64,000 nucleotides of DNA from Trileptium ribeirensis (Eukaryota > Nematoda > Enoplea > Enoplida > Thoracostomopsidae), in the NCBI GenBank assembly GCA_030248225.1, contig JASANE010017546.1, forward strand, positions 62,001 through 126,000, read 5' to 3'. Made by a program: the position numbers and the translations under genes. Under the pieces are notes generated by a model. That model worked only from the letters and a program-made list of their open reading frames with translations. It ran no database searches and had not been told where the DNA came from. This document shows, in pieces, positions 36,601 through 49,190 of this stretch. Within the stretch, counting starts at the first letter, position 1. Every line of letters starts with the position of its first letter.

Positions 36601-39600
36601 AAGCTGACGCCTACACCGACGTGTTCGTTGAAAAAATTTAGTTATTAAACATCAAACTGAACTGGTTGTGAGGTACTTTATACAAAAAATATTGAGTTTT
36701 GTTTGCGCAGAAAATAGTATCTTTTGGAAAAATATGCCGTAGCATGCCAGTTTAAGAACGAAGGGGCTAAGCATTTGCAAATCGATATTTTCTATTATAA
36801 GTGGTTGAAATTTTTACTCATTCAATATGCGCGCCAGGATGGGTTTTTTAAATAAAAATGAAATAAAAATATTTCACAATTTAGGTTTCCAAGTCTAGTG
36901 TAATGCTCTAAAGCAATGACCTTAATTTAACCAGAGTATGATTACAAAATAAATACCTGGACGGTTTTTAGCTAATTTAACCAGTTTATCATTCTTTGAC
37001 TGATCTGCTGCTTGCTATATATCTAGAGCTGTGACAAAATTTTTGAAACCAAGTTATTTTTGTAATTAAGTGATTAATCAAACAAATTTTATTATTTTAT
37101 TAACAGTCTGTTTTTAGATTTATGAAATTCTGGCAATGGAACAAAAATTTTATGAAGTAGTGTAAAATTTTGCCGTAACGAAGAAATTTCGGCATTATTC
37201 ACGTGAATGCAGAGAGGGCCTGTCAGTGTATTCCGAATGCCAAATACGAACCGCGGCATTTTTGGCACATAGGATTAGATCTGGGGCCTTCACCTTACTC
37301 CTGGTGCCAAACTATGTGTTACGGCTAAGCCGGTTATTCAATGAAGACGCGATTTACTTCATAAGGAAATTACATTTAAAAAGCTGGAGCTGATACTGCT
37401 TTGTAGTCAAAATTTTCCATGTACATCTACTATGTAGTGGTTTTGGGAACTAGTATCTTGAATGTGTTCTTAAGCATAACAAAATGCAGTCTTCATTTCC
37501 GAAAAGTGCAAATATAGAATTTTAATATTAAATTTCGTCCCAAATTATGCAATTCGTTTTAACCCGAATATAAAAACGAAAAGTATGAAAAGAGAGTGGG
37601 TTTGTCAACAGAGATGTGAGCAATGCGTCCGACATAACATTGCTTGTCGGTTAAACTCTGGTGCGGCTTGCCTGAGGAGATTCAAAATCGAAAATATATG
37701 TCGGCTTTAATTTATTGGAGCAGCCATTACGTAACTAATAACCGCAAACTCCACCGACGTGCTATGACAAAATAAACGCCAAAAATCAACTAATTTTCTC
37801 AAATTTCACGGTTGACAGCCTACAAAACAGTTGAACCTCTGCAAAGATCTTTTGAATCGAAACGTTATATTTCCTGTAACTTCCAAAAGAGTCATTTAGT
37901 TCACAGCTGACATCCTATTCCGGAAGTCTATTTAGTGCACTTGACCAGAAAAAAAATTAAAAAAGACCTTGCTGCTGAAGTTATTTATTTTACGGGAACG
38001 TCACGCAGAATAATATAGTGACTATTTACCTACAGCGAGCCTAACAGCTCTCTAACACAAACGGCTCATGTTTGATTCGACGTGTGGGCAATGGATTTTA
38101 AGCGATGGTAATGCAAAGTAATTATTGAATTTCTACAAGATTATAATTTCAGCAGTATATTGCTCCATAAATTATGTGGAGTTTTCAAAATTAATTCGTA
38201 AAACTTTTGACAATATGCTATAAATATTTTCGATATAGAGGAAAGTGTGTGAGCTTATTATTGGCATTTAACTTTTAAAAATAAATCTATGAAGTGTTTA
38301 CATAACAATCTGGTAATAAACTGCGGCTTGAAAAGCTTTTCTCGCCCACTCTACTTTGAGACCGTTTCATCCCAAAACAACTTGGGTAAGAGTGTTTTTA
38401 TACCCGTTTACTCTTATGGTTAGCCAAAGTTCCACCAAAAAACCAAACAAAGACAAATATGAATTCTGTATATTGGTTGAAAGCTGCATTCGCGTTTTAT
38501 GTAAAAAATATTGCATTTATGCGAATTTCATAGAATGAAAATATTATGAATCTTTTAAATCATGTTGAAACAGGACTCTCAAAACGTAAATATTAGAAAA
38601 TGAATAAACACATCAACGGAACATTTGCCAAGTTTGCTGACTATAAATTAAATGTGTAAGCGAATTAAACTGAAAATTGAACTTACACAGCATGCCCTAG
38701 TGTTGGAATATTTTTAGTAACCGAAATTGCGATGAACATTTACGACTTCCGGGTGCAAATATGTATTAGCAAATTTAGTGTTTTATACTAAAACTAATTT
38801 TGACTGGGTCTATATTATCATTTCGAATCAAATGATAATTTTGATACATGAAGCATTCTTTGAATTTTTTTGCAATTTTTGGATCTATTCAATTTATTGT
38901 TTGCTTACTAACACAAAGATTGAGCAGTTAAAGTAGGATATAAACAGGTATAGATAGGTAAAGTTTACTTAGCCTTAACGGATTTTTATAAAAATAAGTT
39001 AGGATAAAGATGATATGAATCTTTTCTCTAAGAACTATTTTCGACTATGACACCCACGGAATCAAAATATGCTTCAAACCGATTATGTGTCGAATATTCG
39101 TCAAGCTGTCGGCTAAGGGAATCATGGTTACTGTATTTGAAAGTGTTATCGAGTGGGCGTCAAACAGTTGAGCGTAGGGACTAATGTTTAATGTGGCTTA
39201 GGGCTTCCAACCCCACGACTATATTCGAGGATTTTTCAACACTACCTGGCTTAAAGAAAAACCATGTCCATATTCTTAAGCTCTGGATATTCATTTCGCA
39301 TTGGCAAAAGCTATGCCTTGGTCAGGAACGAGGACATAAAAAGTCTTAATCCTATTGTTTTGTTCTTAATAAATGAATACCAAATCATAAGCAGGAGCAC
39401 GGAGAGAGCTTCGATAGACGAATACCAGGCGTAAGTGATTTTTAGTAAAACTGTAGTTTGTTCCAAATTTCGTATTGCCCACAGGATCCTATTCGCCGAA
39501 TCAATGCTATTTAATAATCCAAATTAAAGTAGTCACTCGTTCCAAATTTCAACCACAGACTCTTTGTGTTTCCTCAAGGCACAGTCAAAACTTGTCGTGT

Positions 39601-40149
39601 TAATATATACCCTGTAACATTTTAATCTTTACAATTCGCCTAATTTTAATACAATTTACAATCTTAATCACATCTTAAACGTTTCCAAATTGCAGAAATA
39701 CGGGAAATTATCATTTACAAAATCATTTGTCGTTTTACAATGAGGTGTTTAGTTAGAATTTGGAATGGCTACAATGCCGACGTTTGTGCAAGGTTAAATG
39801 TTAAATTTCAGTGATTGGTTCTGATTATGGCTAGTTTGTGAAAGCGGTAAGCTTAAACTAAGTGTTCAACTTTGTTTTATCTTTAGGTTTAGAGAGACAA
39901 AACATACAATTATTCGAGGGGAGCTTTGACATTATACACTAGGGGGACTTAGCGTGATTTTAACCACAACGGTTGGCTGAATAAAAGGACAATATTACAA
40001 GGCATTGTATTCGAAAAATTTTCTCTTACATCCACTGGGTTGGATCGTATTGCACATTGAGTCATTAACTATGCGATCGGTTAATTTTTAATTAACGCTT
40101 TTATGCCCGAATTAATTTGTGTATCGTGCAATGTTTTTGACAATCTCAA
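33612..40149. other. Mostly T-rich intergenic or intronic DNA
   Basis: From about 35.5 kb the plus strand is T-rich, as in introns of a plus-strand gene. Two exon-like segments with good borders occur: 38325-38372 ending at G|GTAAGAG (SRPLYFETVSSQNN), and 39391-39426 before GTAAGT (STERASIDEYQA), which would join in phase to 39486-39535 (ILFAESMLFNNPN, then stop). No family recognised. An ACA/CAG-rich segment at 34640-34960 resembles 46440-46600 in composition. Confidence 0.25.
35370..35530 (+). repeat. Possible LINE 3'-end fragment
   Basis: The segment CTGTGGGAAGGCGGAAGCCA...CCTCTGAGAAGTGTAGCAA...GATCAGGCCTCATGCG resembles, in my recollection, conserved 3' regions of RTE-type LINEs. It could also be mistaken for an exon because a short frame (RYKRYYLWEGGSQQ) is open. 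Not verified. Confidence 0.25.
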
Positions 40150-40270
40150 GCCTTCGCCAGGGATCAAACCCGGAACATACGGGTGAAAGTTGTGCACGCA
40201 ACACCACTGAGCTATGTGGGAGCTGTTGCTCGGTTCCTTAAGGAACCTCACAACGTGAGCGAATAACAAC
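40150..40270 (-). mobile_element. tRNA-derived SINE, best copy
   Basis: Read on the minus strand: head ATTCGCTCACGTTGTGAGG, TTCCTTAAGGAACCGAGCAA, then a tRNA-like part with A box TAGCTCAGTGG (40214-40204) and B box GTTCCGGGTTTGATCCC (40176-40160). The promoter boxes have tRNA spacing and sequence. It cannot fold as a working tRNA because the acceptor stem is not paired. Confidence 0.8.
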
Positions 40271-41099
40271 GCACCTTCAAACGCACGACATACGATAAAC
40301 TCAGTAAATACAACGACTCGCCATGTGCGTTAGGTCCATTTGGACCTAGTGGGCATGAAAGAGTTAAAGGATCAAAAGAGAACTAGCATGTGAAAAATGT
40401 AAAAAAATATTTTAAGAGTTTATATTTCAATAGAAACATGGATAGTTACAATTAAAGCGTTTCCTAATTAGCACTACATGATAATGTAGGGGTAAATCAT
40501 CGATTCATTTTCTTGTTACAAGATAAATACTTCATTGAGATCGTATGCTATACTGGTGGCCATACTTGCAAACGTGAATTCCACGCTGTATGGAAAAATC
40601 GTAAGGGTGCTAACCTACAGCTAGTTTTCAAGTTGTAATAGATAGTCCAATTTATTACCGAAATCAGGGTGGAGTTTGTGGCGACAAAATATAATTTCTG
40701 GGACCTTCGTTACACTATTTGAAAATTATTGGATACGTGCAATATTAATACCCATAAATTTTTCAAATTACTAGGTGATTACTGTGTGTTACGACCAGCG
40801 CCCTGAAAATTAGCAGGTGCTTAGAATTTAGCAACGCCCGCAAATTGTCCAGTGTATAATGTAGGTTCTACATAGAACACGAACAAAACCTTCTTGGAAA
40901 TTTTTAACTCTACTTCGTCAGTTAAAAAAATTATTACCTATACTACTATAATAGCTACAATGGTATTTAGCCAGATGCTGTGCTAAGACCACTGCTTTAT
41001 TGGCATTACTTTGATTTTACATACATTAGGTTTATTAACGTAAAAAAACGTATGAAGTCAGGTATATATTGCAGTAATTTATCCTGGAATAGTGACTTT

Positions 41100-41215
41100 G
41101 GCCCATCTAAGCTTTAGGGGCTGAAGTATAATGCATGCCATGCCATTTTCAATATACTAAGCCTGAGCCTTAGTCTAAGTCTAGACTAAGGTTCTTACAA
41201 AAGCCTTGCGCTAAA
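41100..41215. repeat. Fragment of the 206-bp MITE family
   Basis: TTAGGGGCTGAAGTATAATG, CATGCCATGCCATTTTCAAT and CTTAGTCTAAGTCTAGACTAAG match 33401-33606. The right-hand terminal repeat is missing. Confidence 0.65.
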
Positions 41216-43388
41216 GCTATGAAAGTGGACCATATTTTCAACCCTGTGTAAAATGAACGACCCTTAAAAATTTTTTTATGCAGGTTTGTCTTAGATATCA
41301 GGTACCAGGGCCCAACACGTTAGCTGTTTCAGTCAGAAATTATCAGAACCTGTTTTAAATATTCCCTTCTCAACCTGTAAGAATACTTCCCTCCATGAGA
41401 ATTAATTTCTGCAGAATAATTAAACCGTTAATAGTCGGCTTAATATGAAACTACTTTTTTTGAAATTTACGGTTGCTATTTTATTATTGGTAGCATTTAC
41501 AGCGAAAGCGGTTTTTGTTACCCATTGCTGGGGCAACACATTGTAACTTAAACAACGTTTACCGTGAACCACAGTGTTGCTGAATGGTTAATGTTGCTGC
41601 ATTCTTCGGATTTTTGACGAAACGATTGTATAATTTTCACCTGATTGTGAAGTTGTTCAGCAATTTCTTTTTACGAAGGTGAGTTTGTGAAGTTTCATAT
41701 CTCTCAGTAGTTTACATAATTTTTGTTACTCAGGTGATACGTACAACAAATCGTGTGTGCAGAACGTAGATTCTATAGTAAAAAGAGAGACAATTACGCT
41801 TTGTCGTAGAAGTGATCTTTGACTTTAAATTTTAAGTTAAAAATTTTTGACATTGACAATCGCAGAGTATTTTGCATAACCGTATATAAATCAAGGAGTA
41901 CAGGTAATTATTACGTGGATAAAATCATGTGATTAACGCAAGCAAGCTTTTTAGTATACTTAACGTCTATGTTCGGATAATATCAATGCTTTAAATTCGG
42001 GATTACGTGACTTTTTATCATTGTTATAATTAGTGTAAACACGACGCTCTCATAGGGGTGGCTAAGTTCGCATTTGTAAAATATGGCTCGTAACGTTAGT
42101 ACGGATCAACAAAAAATTACCTAGTGAACGATCAAGTAAAAATTTTTATGAACAGGTCAATACTACCGTGAGGCTGAAGGCCTTGTCCCATAGTTTTAGA
42201 GCCTAATAAAATGTCAATTAAGCTTGAAAGTTTCTCTTTCCCAAATCTTCTCGTACTTCGTCGCTTCCAATACCTTCTCGCTACGATGGATATTCAATTC
42301 AAATTTGTGTCTACAAGTCTAAGTATTTTCACAAGTGCAAGTGTTACAGCAGATGAATAGGCGAAACAGGTTTCAAATTAGCCCGGTATAGTTTTATGTC
42401 ATATTGGTCGGCTATGAAATTGACCGATTGTGTTATAATTTGCATGCTATTTAAATCCCAAATTCTATATTTGACGCTAAACTATAATTTTTGAAAACGT
42501 CTTTTGCTATAATTCAGGAACGTTTGAGCTATTTTAGTCATGAGATTACACGATTTTACAGTTATGACATACAATGACATTGTAATAAGTTTGCAGTATT
42601 CTATATATACAAGGAATAAAATTTTGACGACTGGTTAGTTTGTAGTGTTCTGTGTCCCGTTTGGAACAGGATGTTGGAAATTTGATATGTGATAATTTGG
42701 TCCCCAAACGGTGTAATCGAAAGAATTGGGTTTGCACAACATATCCAGTTACGCTTCAATTTTAATAATACTCGAGTGGATATCCATATTAATGTTCCCT
42801 TATGGGTTGTTTCCACGAAGTTTCATTGATTTTTGTTAAAATACAAGGTACCCGAGTTGGACCGGAGCTTTATTCGTTTTTTGCGGTACTAAGAAATACA
42901 TACAATGCTGTTCATGCGAAATCTGGCATAATTTTTTTTGAAATTTTCTTGCAGTTTCGTAATTTTTGTCGGCTGGTTAAAATCTATTGTTAATTACTTT
43001 TTATTTTTGAGAAATGTTTTAATAAATATACCTAAAAATTACGATCTAAAGAATTAACGTTGATTTTAAATGTCAGTCTTACTTATGTGTGGTATAAAAA
43101 AATCTAGTGTTATTTTTAGCGACAATTTTATATTTATTTAAAATTCGAAGAATTTTTATCCTCCGCAATAATATCGACAGTATTCAAAACATTTTAATGT
43201 CGAATTCACAGAAAAATCGTTGCGCGGTATTAGGCATTTGTTTTTATGCAGGTATGAAGCATTTGTTTTTGAGCTGAGGTGCAGCTTTTATTGTAAGTTC
43301 CAAGAACTATTCATCGTTTATCTGGATCTCGCTAGACTAGATTTTAAAAGTTTCAAATTTTCAAACTTTCAAATTTTAAGATTTCAAA
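41216..43388. other. T-rich DNA, no gene recognised
   Basis: Several donor-like sites (for example ACGAAG|GTGAGT near 41686) but no supported exon. Frames at 42546-42816 (minus) and 42802-42993 (plus) have no motif. Confidence 0.3.
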
Positions 43389-43701
43389 GTGTCCCTTGAA
43401 CTGTGGTATGTCGGAGACGCTCCTGGCTACTATTTCGACCGCCTACATAGACAAGAGGCACAAGCAGTTGTTATCCCTAGCGATTTCCTAGGCGACCGAG
43501 GCCGCACTTTTCACTGTTTTAACGGATTGTCGTGCCCGTCCAACAACTGGGACTCGTTTCGCCTGGGGTTGGTTGGTATTTTTTCTTTGGGGTTGTTTCG
43601 GTTGGTGCCTTCCTTTTTCTTGCTTTGTTTCTTTTGTTTCCCTTGTCGCTTTTTCTTTGCTTTGCCGTCCTCTCTCTATCGCTTATCCTATTACCTTATT
43701 A

Positions 43702-43759
43702 CACTGTACACATCGAAATTGTACAGTGTCTCAACTGCACTATCGAAATTGTGCAGTTG
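43702..43759 (+). repeat. Two adjacent hairpins with the same loop and a compensated stem change
   Basis: Hairpin 1 pairs CACTGTACA with TGTACAGTG around loop CATCGAAAT. Hairpin 2 pairs CAACTGCAC with GTGCAGTTG around TATCGAAATT. The units are evidently duplicated; the T-A pair of the first is C-G in the second. Confidence 0.75.
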
Positions 43760-43792
43760 GGTTATCACTGAAATTTTAATGAATTTTGTCAG

Positions 43793-43870
43793 ACCTCGGT
43801 AGTCGAGTGGTTAATACTGAAATTTCTGCAGCGGGCTTAATTTCCCTGTGCAGGATCGAATCTTAACAAG
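43793..43870 (+). mobile_element. tRNA-like sequence of a second type (Ser/Leu-like), probable SINE head
   Basis: CGGTAGTCGAGTGGTTAATA resembles the D-arm/A box of Ser or Leu tRNA, and GCAGGATCGAATCTT about 50 bases later resembles a B box. The acceptor and T stems do not pair properly, so a functional tRNA is unlikely. Confidence 0.45.
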
Positions 43871-46440
43871 GGAAAAAATGAAAAAGGAGAGAGACAAAAC
43901 GACAAAAATCATGGCAAGGGCATACATAGTACATAGCCTAACGGGCAACCAGAGATAAAATAGAAAAATGCTTAAACTCAGCGATCAAGTCGCTCCAAAA
44001 AGAAAACGGGTTTTGCACTTACTCGGTTTGGGGATAAAAACGATTCGCGAAAGGTCGCGATTTTGTCTTTATTACAATGGGAGTATTGTGATTTCATTTT
44101 GAGCATCGCACACCCTATCGGGCCTAGGGAAGTGTCGCTCATGGCCGATTTTAGTATCTAACCAGGTCATCCGTTCATTTTGAATAAGGGGTGATTTCTT
44201 ACGTGCTACCGTGAAGCTTAACCGCGTGTTCTCGTCACAATGAGGTATGGTAACCTAATAGCCTGGTCGAGGCAATTTCGCAGTGGGCTTTCTGAAGTAG
44301 TGTCTTCTACTAGTACTTGGTCGAGACTGTCATGGGGCTGGCCGAGTCTCGGGCGTTCGAGGCTAATTGCTATACCAGTTTCGGATAACTTTTAGTAGTA
44401 AAACACATCGCCGAAAGGCACAAGTCGGAGATAAAAACCAAGACGCATGCGCTCAAATGATGTATAAATTTTGCTCCTTGCGGAGTGCAAACACCTTATA
44501 CTCAAGCTGGAATTGCTTAGAATTTGTTTAGTCTTTTACCTTCCCCAAATTTTCTTAACTCAACTAACAATTGAAATTCTGGGGCTTCCTAAAGCCCGAC
44601 AGAGGCTAGTCCTCTGTCCCTAACTGCAACGTCTGTCCGAGCTCAAGCAGCGGCATGAGCATCGAACGGTCCACTAAGCTGTAAGTTTGCAAACCAGAAA
44701 CATAAACAAGTAAGCCTGTCCCTATAATGAGTCGGGGAAGTTTTGCCGTGGTCGGCTTAGGAAAAATTCTACCACCCTAACTCGAAAGCAATACGTCAGG
44801 TAAAATATGGACGAGAAGCGTCCATTTTGTTTCGCCTTACCTATGACCACGGGGAAAAAGAACTACTTCGACTTTTGTGTTCACAACTTAACACCCTCCG
44901 TGCAATCACTCAACAGGCCCAAAACAGAACTCGACTCGAGGAGGTTTGTCGAAGAACATGCAAAAGTATACTCAATTGATGTGGGAAAATAAGACGTCCT
45001 TCGACGGGCGTCTGGTCCAGCTATCGAAGGTAGAAAACGCGCGCCTACTAATCAAACCTCAACGGTCTGTTACAATTCGATTTGGGGAAAATAAACCCCC
45101 ATTTACTCTGTCCTCTTCCTGACTTACAACCTTCGATCCGGGACAGCGATAGCTAGTCCCCTTCCGCGAGACGAAAGATGTCTACGCGGGTCCTCCGTCG
45201 GCCGAATCCCATTCCAAACGCAAGTCGAAAAAGACAAACACGAAAGAGTAACAAAAGCCGTGAAACCATATAACAAAGTCAAGCGTCGGAGCCGGTCAGT
45301 AAAGTCGACCGAACTCCGCGCTGCCGAAGTCGAACTGATTCGAAGAGACGACGTGGTAGTCGTCGCTTCAAAATTTTCAGCTAGGTTGAAAGATAGCGAT
45401 TTTGTCGCTATCCAATCGGAGAAGTTCTTTCAACGCCCACTTTTTTGAATTGAAACCCGGGCGCCCAATCGAAAAATTCCCAAGATTTTGATTTTGACAG
45501 CTATCGTAAACCCTGGGTCCGCTTTAGAGAGAGTCGGCTTCAATCGAAATCGCCGACATCAAATTTGAACCCTCCGAATACTCGGAGGTTGACCATCTGT
45601 GAGTTTTCTCCCAAAATCTCCGATTTTAGCCCATCTGTACCCCCAAAATTCTTGTCAGAAACTTGTCCAAAACCCATTACTCAGATCTTTTAAACCTCTT
45701 TCCTAATTTAGCTTGGTCGTTATCCCCCAAATGTCCCACGAAAACGATTAAATCAAATTTAAAATTTCAAACCCAAGTTTGGTACGTAAATATGCTCGAA
45801 TTAAGCTAGAATCTGTCTTTTTCGTCTTCTTGTCCTCATTCATCAAATTTTCCCCCATCTAACTCGCCGATTTAAAGCCAAATTTCTGCTATTTAGCGAG
45901 TTAGCTGCCTCATCCATCACCTAATTAAGCTTAACAAGAGTCCATCTGGGGTTAAATCTTATCGCCCTATCCATGGATAAACATGCAAACATTGCACGTT
46001 TATATGTCAGCTTACAAGATAAAGCCAAACATTCCTAGCTAATGGCTTTTCAGATATCCCGATAGGACGTCTTTGGACGTCCCGAAAGGGGGGGAACCGA
46101 AGGTGGGAATGATCTTATTTCATGTTTTGGGGCGCAGCACATTCCTAAGTACCTTCTGATCTATCCAGGATCCTATTCAGGAACTCCCGGAGCCCACGGG
46201 AGGGCACTAAACATGCCCCCGTCCTTCCCAGTCATCCTAGTCCCGTCCGTCCGTAAAACGTAGAAATTTAGTAGAATTTTACCTGTTCGTCCTCGTCTGT
46301 CCTGTTTTTATGTCATGTCCTTATGTAATATATATATATCTAAATATATACACACATACATTCATGTACACAATACTCATGAACACACAAACACACTACA
46401 CATGAGACACACAGGCGACCTGAGCGACAGAAAGGTCGCT
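43871..46440. other. Block with distinct composition, possibly a decayed retroelement
   Basis: GC content rises and frames read open in pieces. Near 44880-44990 one plus frame reads SQLNTLRAITQQAQNRTR, coiled-coil-like, and near 44640 another reads LSELKQRHEHRTV. Both could be gag-like remnants, but I found no reverse transcriptase, protease or long terminal repeats. Kept as unidentified. Confidence 0.25.
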
Positions 46441-46720
46441 CAAGTTCACACTAGAAACATGCAGAACCACAACAACAACATCAACACAACAGCACAGCAA
46501 CCACAACAACAACAACGACACACACACAATACAGCCACAGCGACAGCAGTAACGACAACCGACCAAAGAAGTCGGTTAGAGAGAGTGAGAAAGAAAAATG
46601 AAAAACGGAAAAGAAAGGGCACGGGAAGGGAGTCGGGACAGGGGTTCCCGAGAAAATTTCGAGGGGCTGGGGCGAAATTCGGTCCCAGGACGAAGAACGG
46701 GACCAAATGATACCAAACAC
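46441..46720 (+). repeat. Low-complexity ACA/CAG then GA-rich tract
   Basis: ACAACAACAACATCAACACA-type repeats (46470-46570) pass into AGAAAGAAAAATGAAAAACG and GGGACAGGGGTTCCCGAG. Long frames on both strands here (up to 141 codons) are artefacts of the simple sequence. Confidence 0.55.
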
Positions 46721-46794
46721 GAGGGGAGTAGACGCAGTGGCGGGTCGGGACCCAATTTTGGGTTCCGGCATATATTAGTATATGGAGTTTCAGC

Positions 46795-47375
46795 GGGCTT
46801 TCCCGCTTTAACGGTTGGGCGGAGCGACGCCCGCCGGGCATCGTTGAACTCGCCTTGGAAAGGCGATTCAAACCTTATCGGCAGCGGTTAGAGGGGCACT
46901 AAAAACACGACTAATAAAGACAGTGTCGGTAATGGTGGGGCGCGTTTTCGACCGTCCCGGGTTAACGGGGCGACGGACGGAAACCCGCCGAGCATCTTTG
47001 AAGATGCTCGACGTGGCGAGTGCAATGAGGGACCTTTTGCCTACTTTTGAGTTGGGGTTAAATTTTCGATTAGTTTGTACTCACTTGAAGTCGGTATGCC
47101 AAATTGGGGGGGGGCACTTTGTCGGTCATAACGGGCTAACGCGAAGTCGGACAAAGACCCGCCGGATATCGTTGTACTCGCCAGGAGCAGGCGAATAGAA
47201 TGAGGGGTCGCATGAGCACATTTAGGGTCTGGGGTCAAATACGGAGTTGGTACAAACAGGCGGAATTTTATGTTGAATTTCCGTGGTACGGTCTAAAACA
47301 GGGAAATGAGTGATCTAGCAGCGGAATGACTGGTCGGATCGAGACCCGCGCGGCCTCCTCAGATGCCTAGATGGG
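46795..47375 (+). repeat. Degenerate array of about four ~155-bp modules
   Basis: Modules near 46800, 46945, 47120 and 47315 share GGTTAACGGG or TAACGGGCTAACG, then CGGANNNAGACCCGCCG, then CATCNTTGNACTCGCC. Spacing is 145-195 bp. Heavily diverged, no known family recognised. Confidence 0.45.
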
Positions 47376-48799
47376 TAGACTACTTGGAAACACGCGTACT
47401 TTCACTCACTGATCCGATGGTAACCAGAAAAACCAATTGTTAATATGGTGGTCAAGCAATTTAGGGCGTCGAAGGATGCTATAAAAGAAAGGTTTTGATA
47501 CGGTGGGGCGGAAAAATAGGCACACCGAGTCACGAAAGTCACGGAGTACACATATATATGCATAACTATATTTCCATATAAGCCTAGGTTATGTCCACTC
47601 GGAACCATGGTCTCCAGCCAAACCTAGCTAAGTATTGGCTGTTAATTGAATGTTGACCTGTTTGTCCCTAGAATATCTCAGGAGATCCTCCAGCAATTGG
47701 CGATGTTTCGAGCTCGTTCGGAAGCCAGAAAAATCTTCTACCGAAAAGTACACGGGACATTTTCGGTAAATCTGAACCGTTGAACGATTACGGGCCGACA
47801 AACAGGCCCGTGGTCCGTTATTTCCGAATAATCGGAAACTACCGTAACCCACTTGTTTCAGCTTATTTTTGCAACAATTAAGCTATGGTTTACTTTGAAC
47901 CAGGTAAAATTGGGAGTCTCGATTTCGATTACTTCCCAATCTCTTAAATTGTCAAAGGCCTCCTATTCCCGGACGGTCGAAATTTTGAATTTCAGCGTGG
48001 AAACATTTCCTAACAGTCGAGTTCCGCTCTATTCTCCATCTTGGTGCAAATTTGAGGCTCCTTCCTATTCTCGTGAAAATGAACCTTCACCCTAATCTGA
48101 CTTCCTGCGTGAACCTGTCCGACATGACACATAATCATAATAAAACATGCAAAGGCATACAAATAACGGCAGGGACACATTTATGACAACATGGACGTAC
48201 CAATATAGCAATATTAACAAAACAATTATCAATGACCACGGCACCCGGCAACACATGAAAACTCAGTTCCAGTAGCTGTGTCTGATTCGATTTAAGGCGT
48301 GTTTTGGCCATCTTGACGTCGAAGTCATGTAAAATGAACGTAACGGGCCGGAACGGGCCTGTTACAGCATACTACATATCAGTCGGCTCTGCAATTTATG
48401 TAAGACAAATACCATATACGCTCTTTCACATAAAGGCTGTGACCTTTATTAGCCTTTTGAATATCTCTGCATATATAAAAGGTATTAGAGGCGAACCATT
48501 TTACAATTAAAAAAAATGAGTATATTGCATTTAATATTAACAATCTTAAGCACGGAAGCAAACGTACAACTATGACTATCTAAAATTGATTCATACTGAA
48601 GGGTTGCGTTTCGGATTATTTACGTTTAGTATATAATACATTTACTGAACGCAGAATGTTTTTAAAGGAGATAAGGAGAGACCTAATGCATAAATGAACT
48701 GGATGTTTTGCATAAGCTACCCCAAACCGCTGGCCCAGATATTAACAATTGTAACACCCGCTAGTTTCTGTTTCGTACAGTTTGACGAAGTTAAGCCTA
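47376..48799. other. No gene recognised
   Basis: The segment 47660-47790 (plus) reads EILQQLAMFRARSEARK in an otherwise short frame before a GTAAAT, and 47853-48095 is an unknown open frame. Composition is like the block to the left. Confidence 0.25.
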
Positions 48800-48912
48800 C
48801 GCCGTAGAGCAACCCCGAATGCATCGGTGAAAACCACGTGCACATACCACTGATATATATACACGGGAGCTGTTGCACGGTTCCAAAGGAACCATGTAGT
48901 GATTGAATAACG
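48800..48912 (-). mobile_element. tRNA-derived SINE, decayed copy
   Basis: GGTTCCTTTGGAACCGTGCAACAGCTCCC (minus strand) matches the head of the 40.2-kb copy, followed by a worn A box (ATCAGTGGTATG) and ATGCATTCGGGGTTG at the B-box position. Confidence 0.6.
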
Positions 48913-49084
48913 CGCGTGCAAATATATAAAGGCGCAATACTTGGCATACGTTGTAGGACTGCACTGGTGCAACTGGCAGGGCTGAGAAACAGTTTAAATG
49001 AAGCGAATGGCTAATTTTTGATTAATCAACGTCCGAGGTAGTCTCTGTACATATCGTACGTTTTACAAACAAACCTCCCGTCGC

Positions 49085-49190
49085 GGACGGAGCCCGAGTA
49101 TTGGTGGAAACCGAGCACGCAAAATAATCGAGGTGCGATGTGGTAACTGTTCCTCGGTCCCTCATGTGAACGAATAACAAGAATGCAGGC
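49085..49190 (-). mobile_element. tRNA-derived SINE, decayed copy
   Basis: On the minus strand TTATTCGTTCACATGAGGGA, CCGAGGAACAGTTACCACAT and CTCGGTTTCCACCAATACTCGGGCTCC follow the order of the 40.2-kb copy. Confidence 0.6.

Noticed and set aside
43389..43802. 137-codon plus-strand frame with a hydrophobic Phe/Leu-rich middle
   Set aside because: The middle is a T-rich simple stretch and the frame crosses the twin hairpins and into the tRNA-like segment; not a credible protein.
43793..43870. Functional tRNA gene
   Set aside because: A- and B-box-like words are present, but acceptor and T stems do not pair, so it is more likely a SINE head.
46446..46871. 141-codon minus-strand and 131-codon plus-strand frames, the longest near 46.5 kb
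   Set aside because: Both lie on the same ACAACAACA/GA-rich low-complexity DNA and have no domain; overlapping frames on both strands indicate an artefact.
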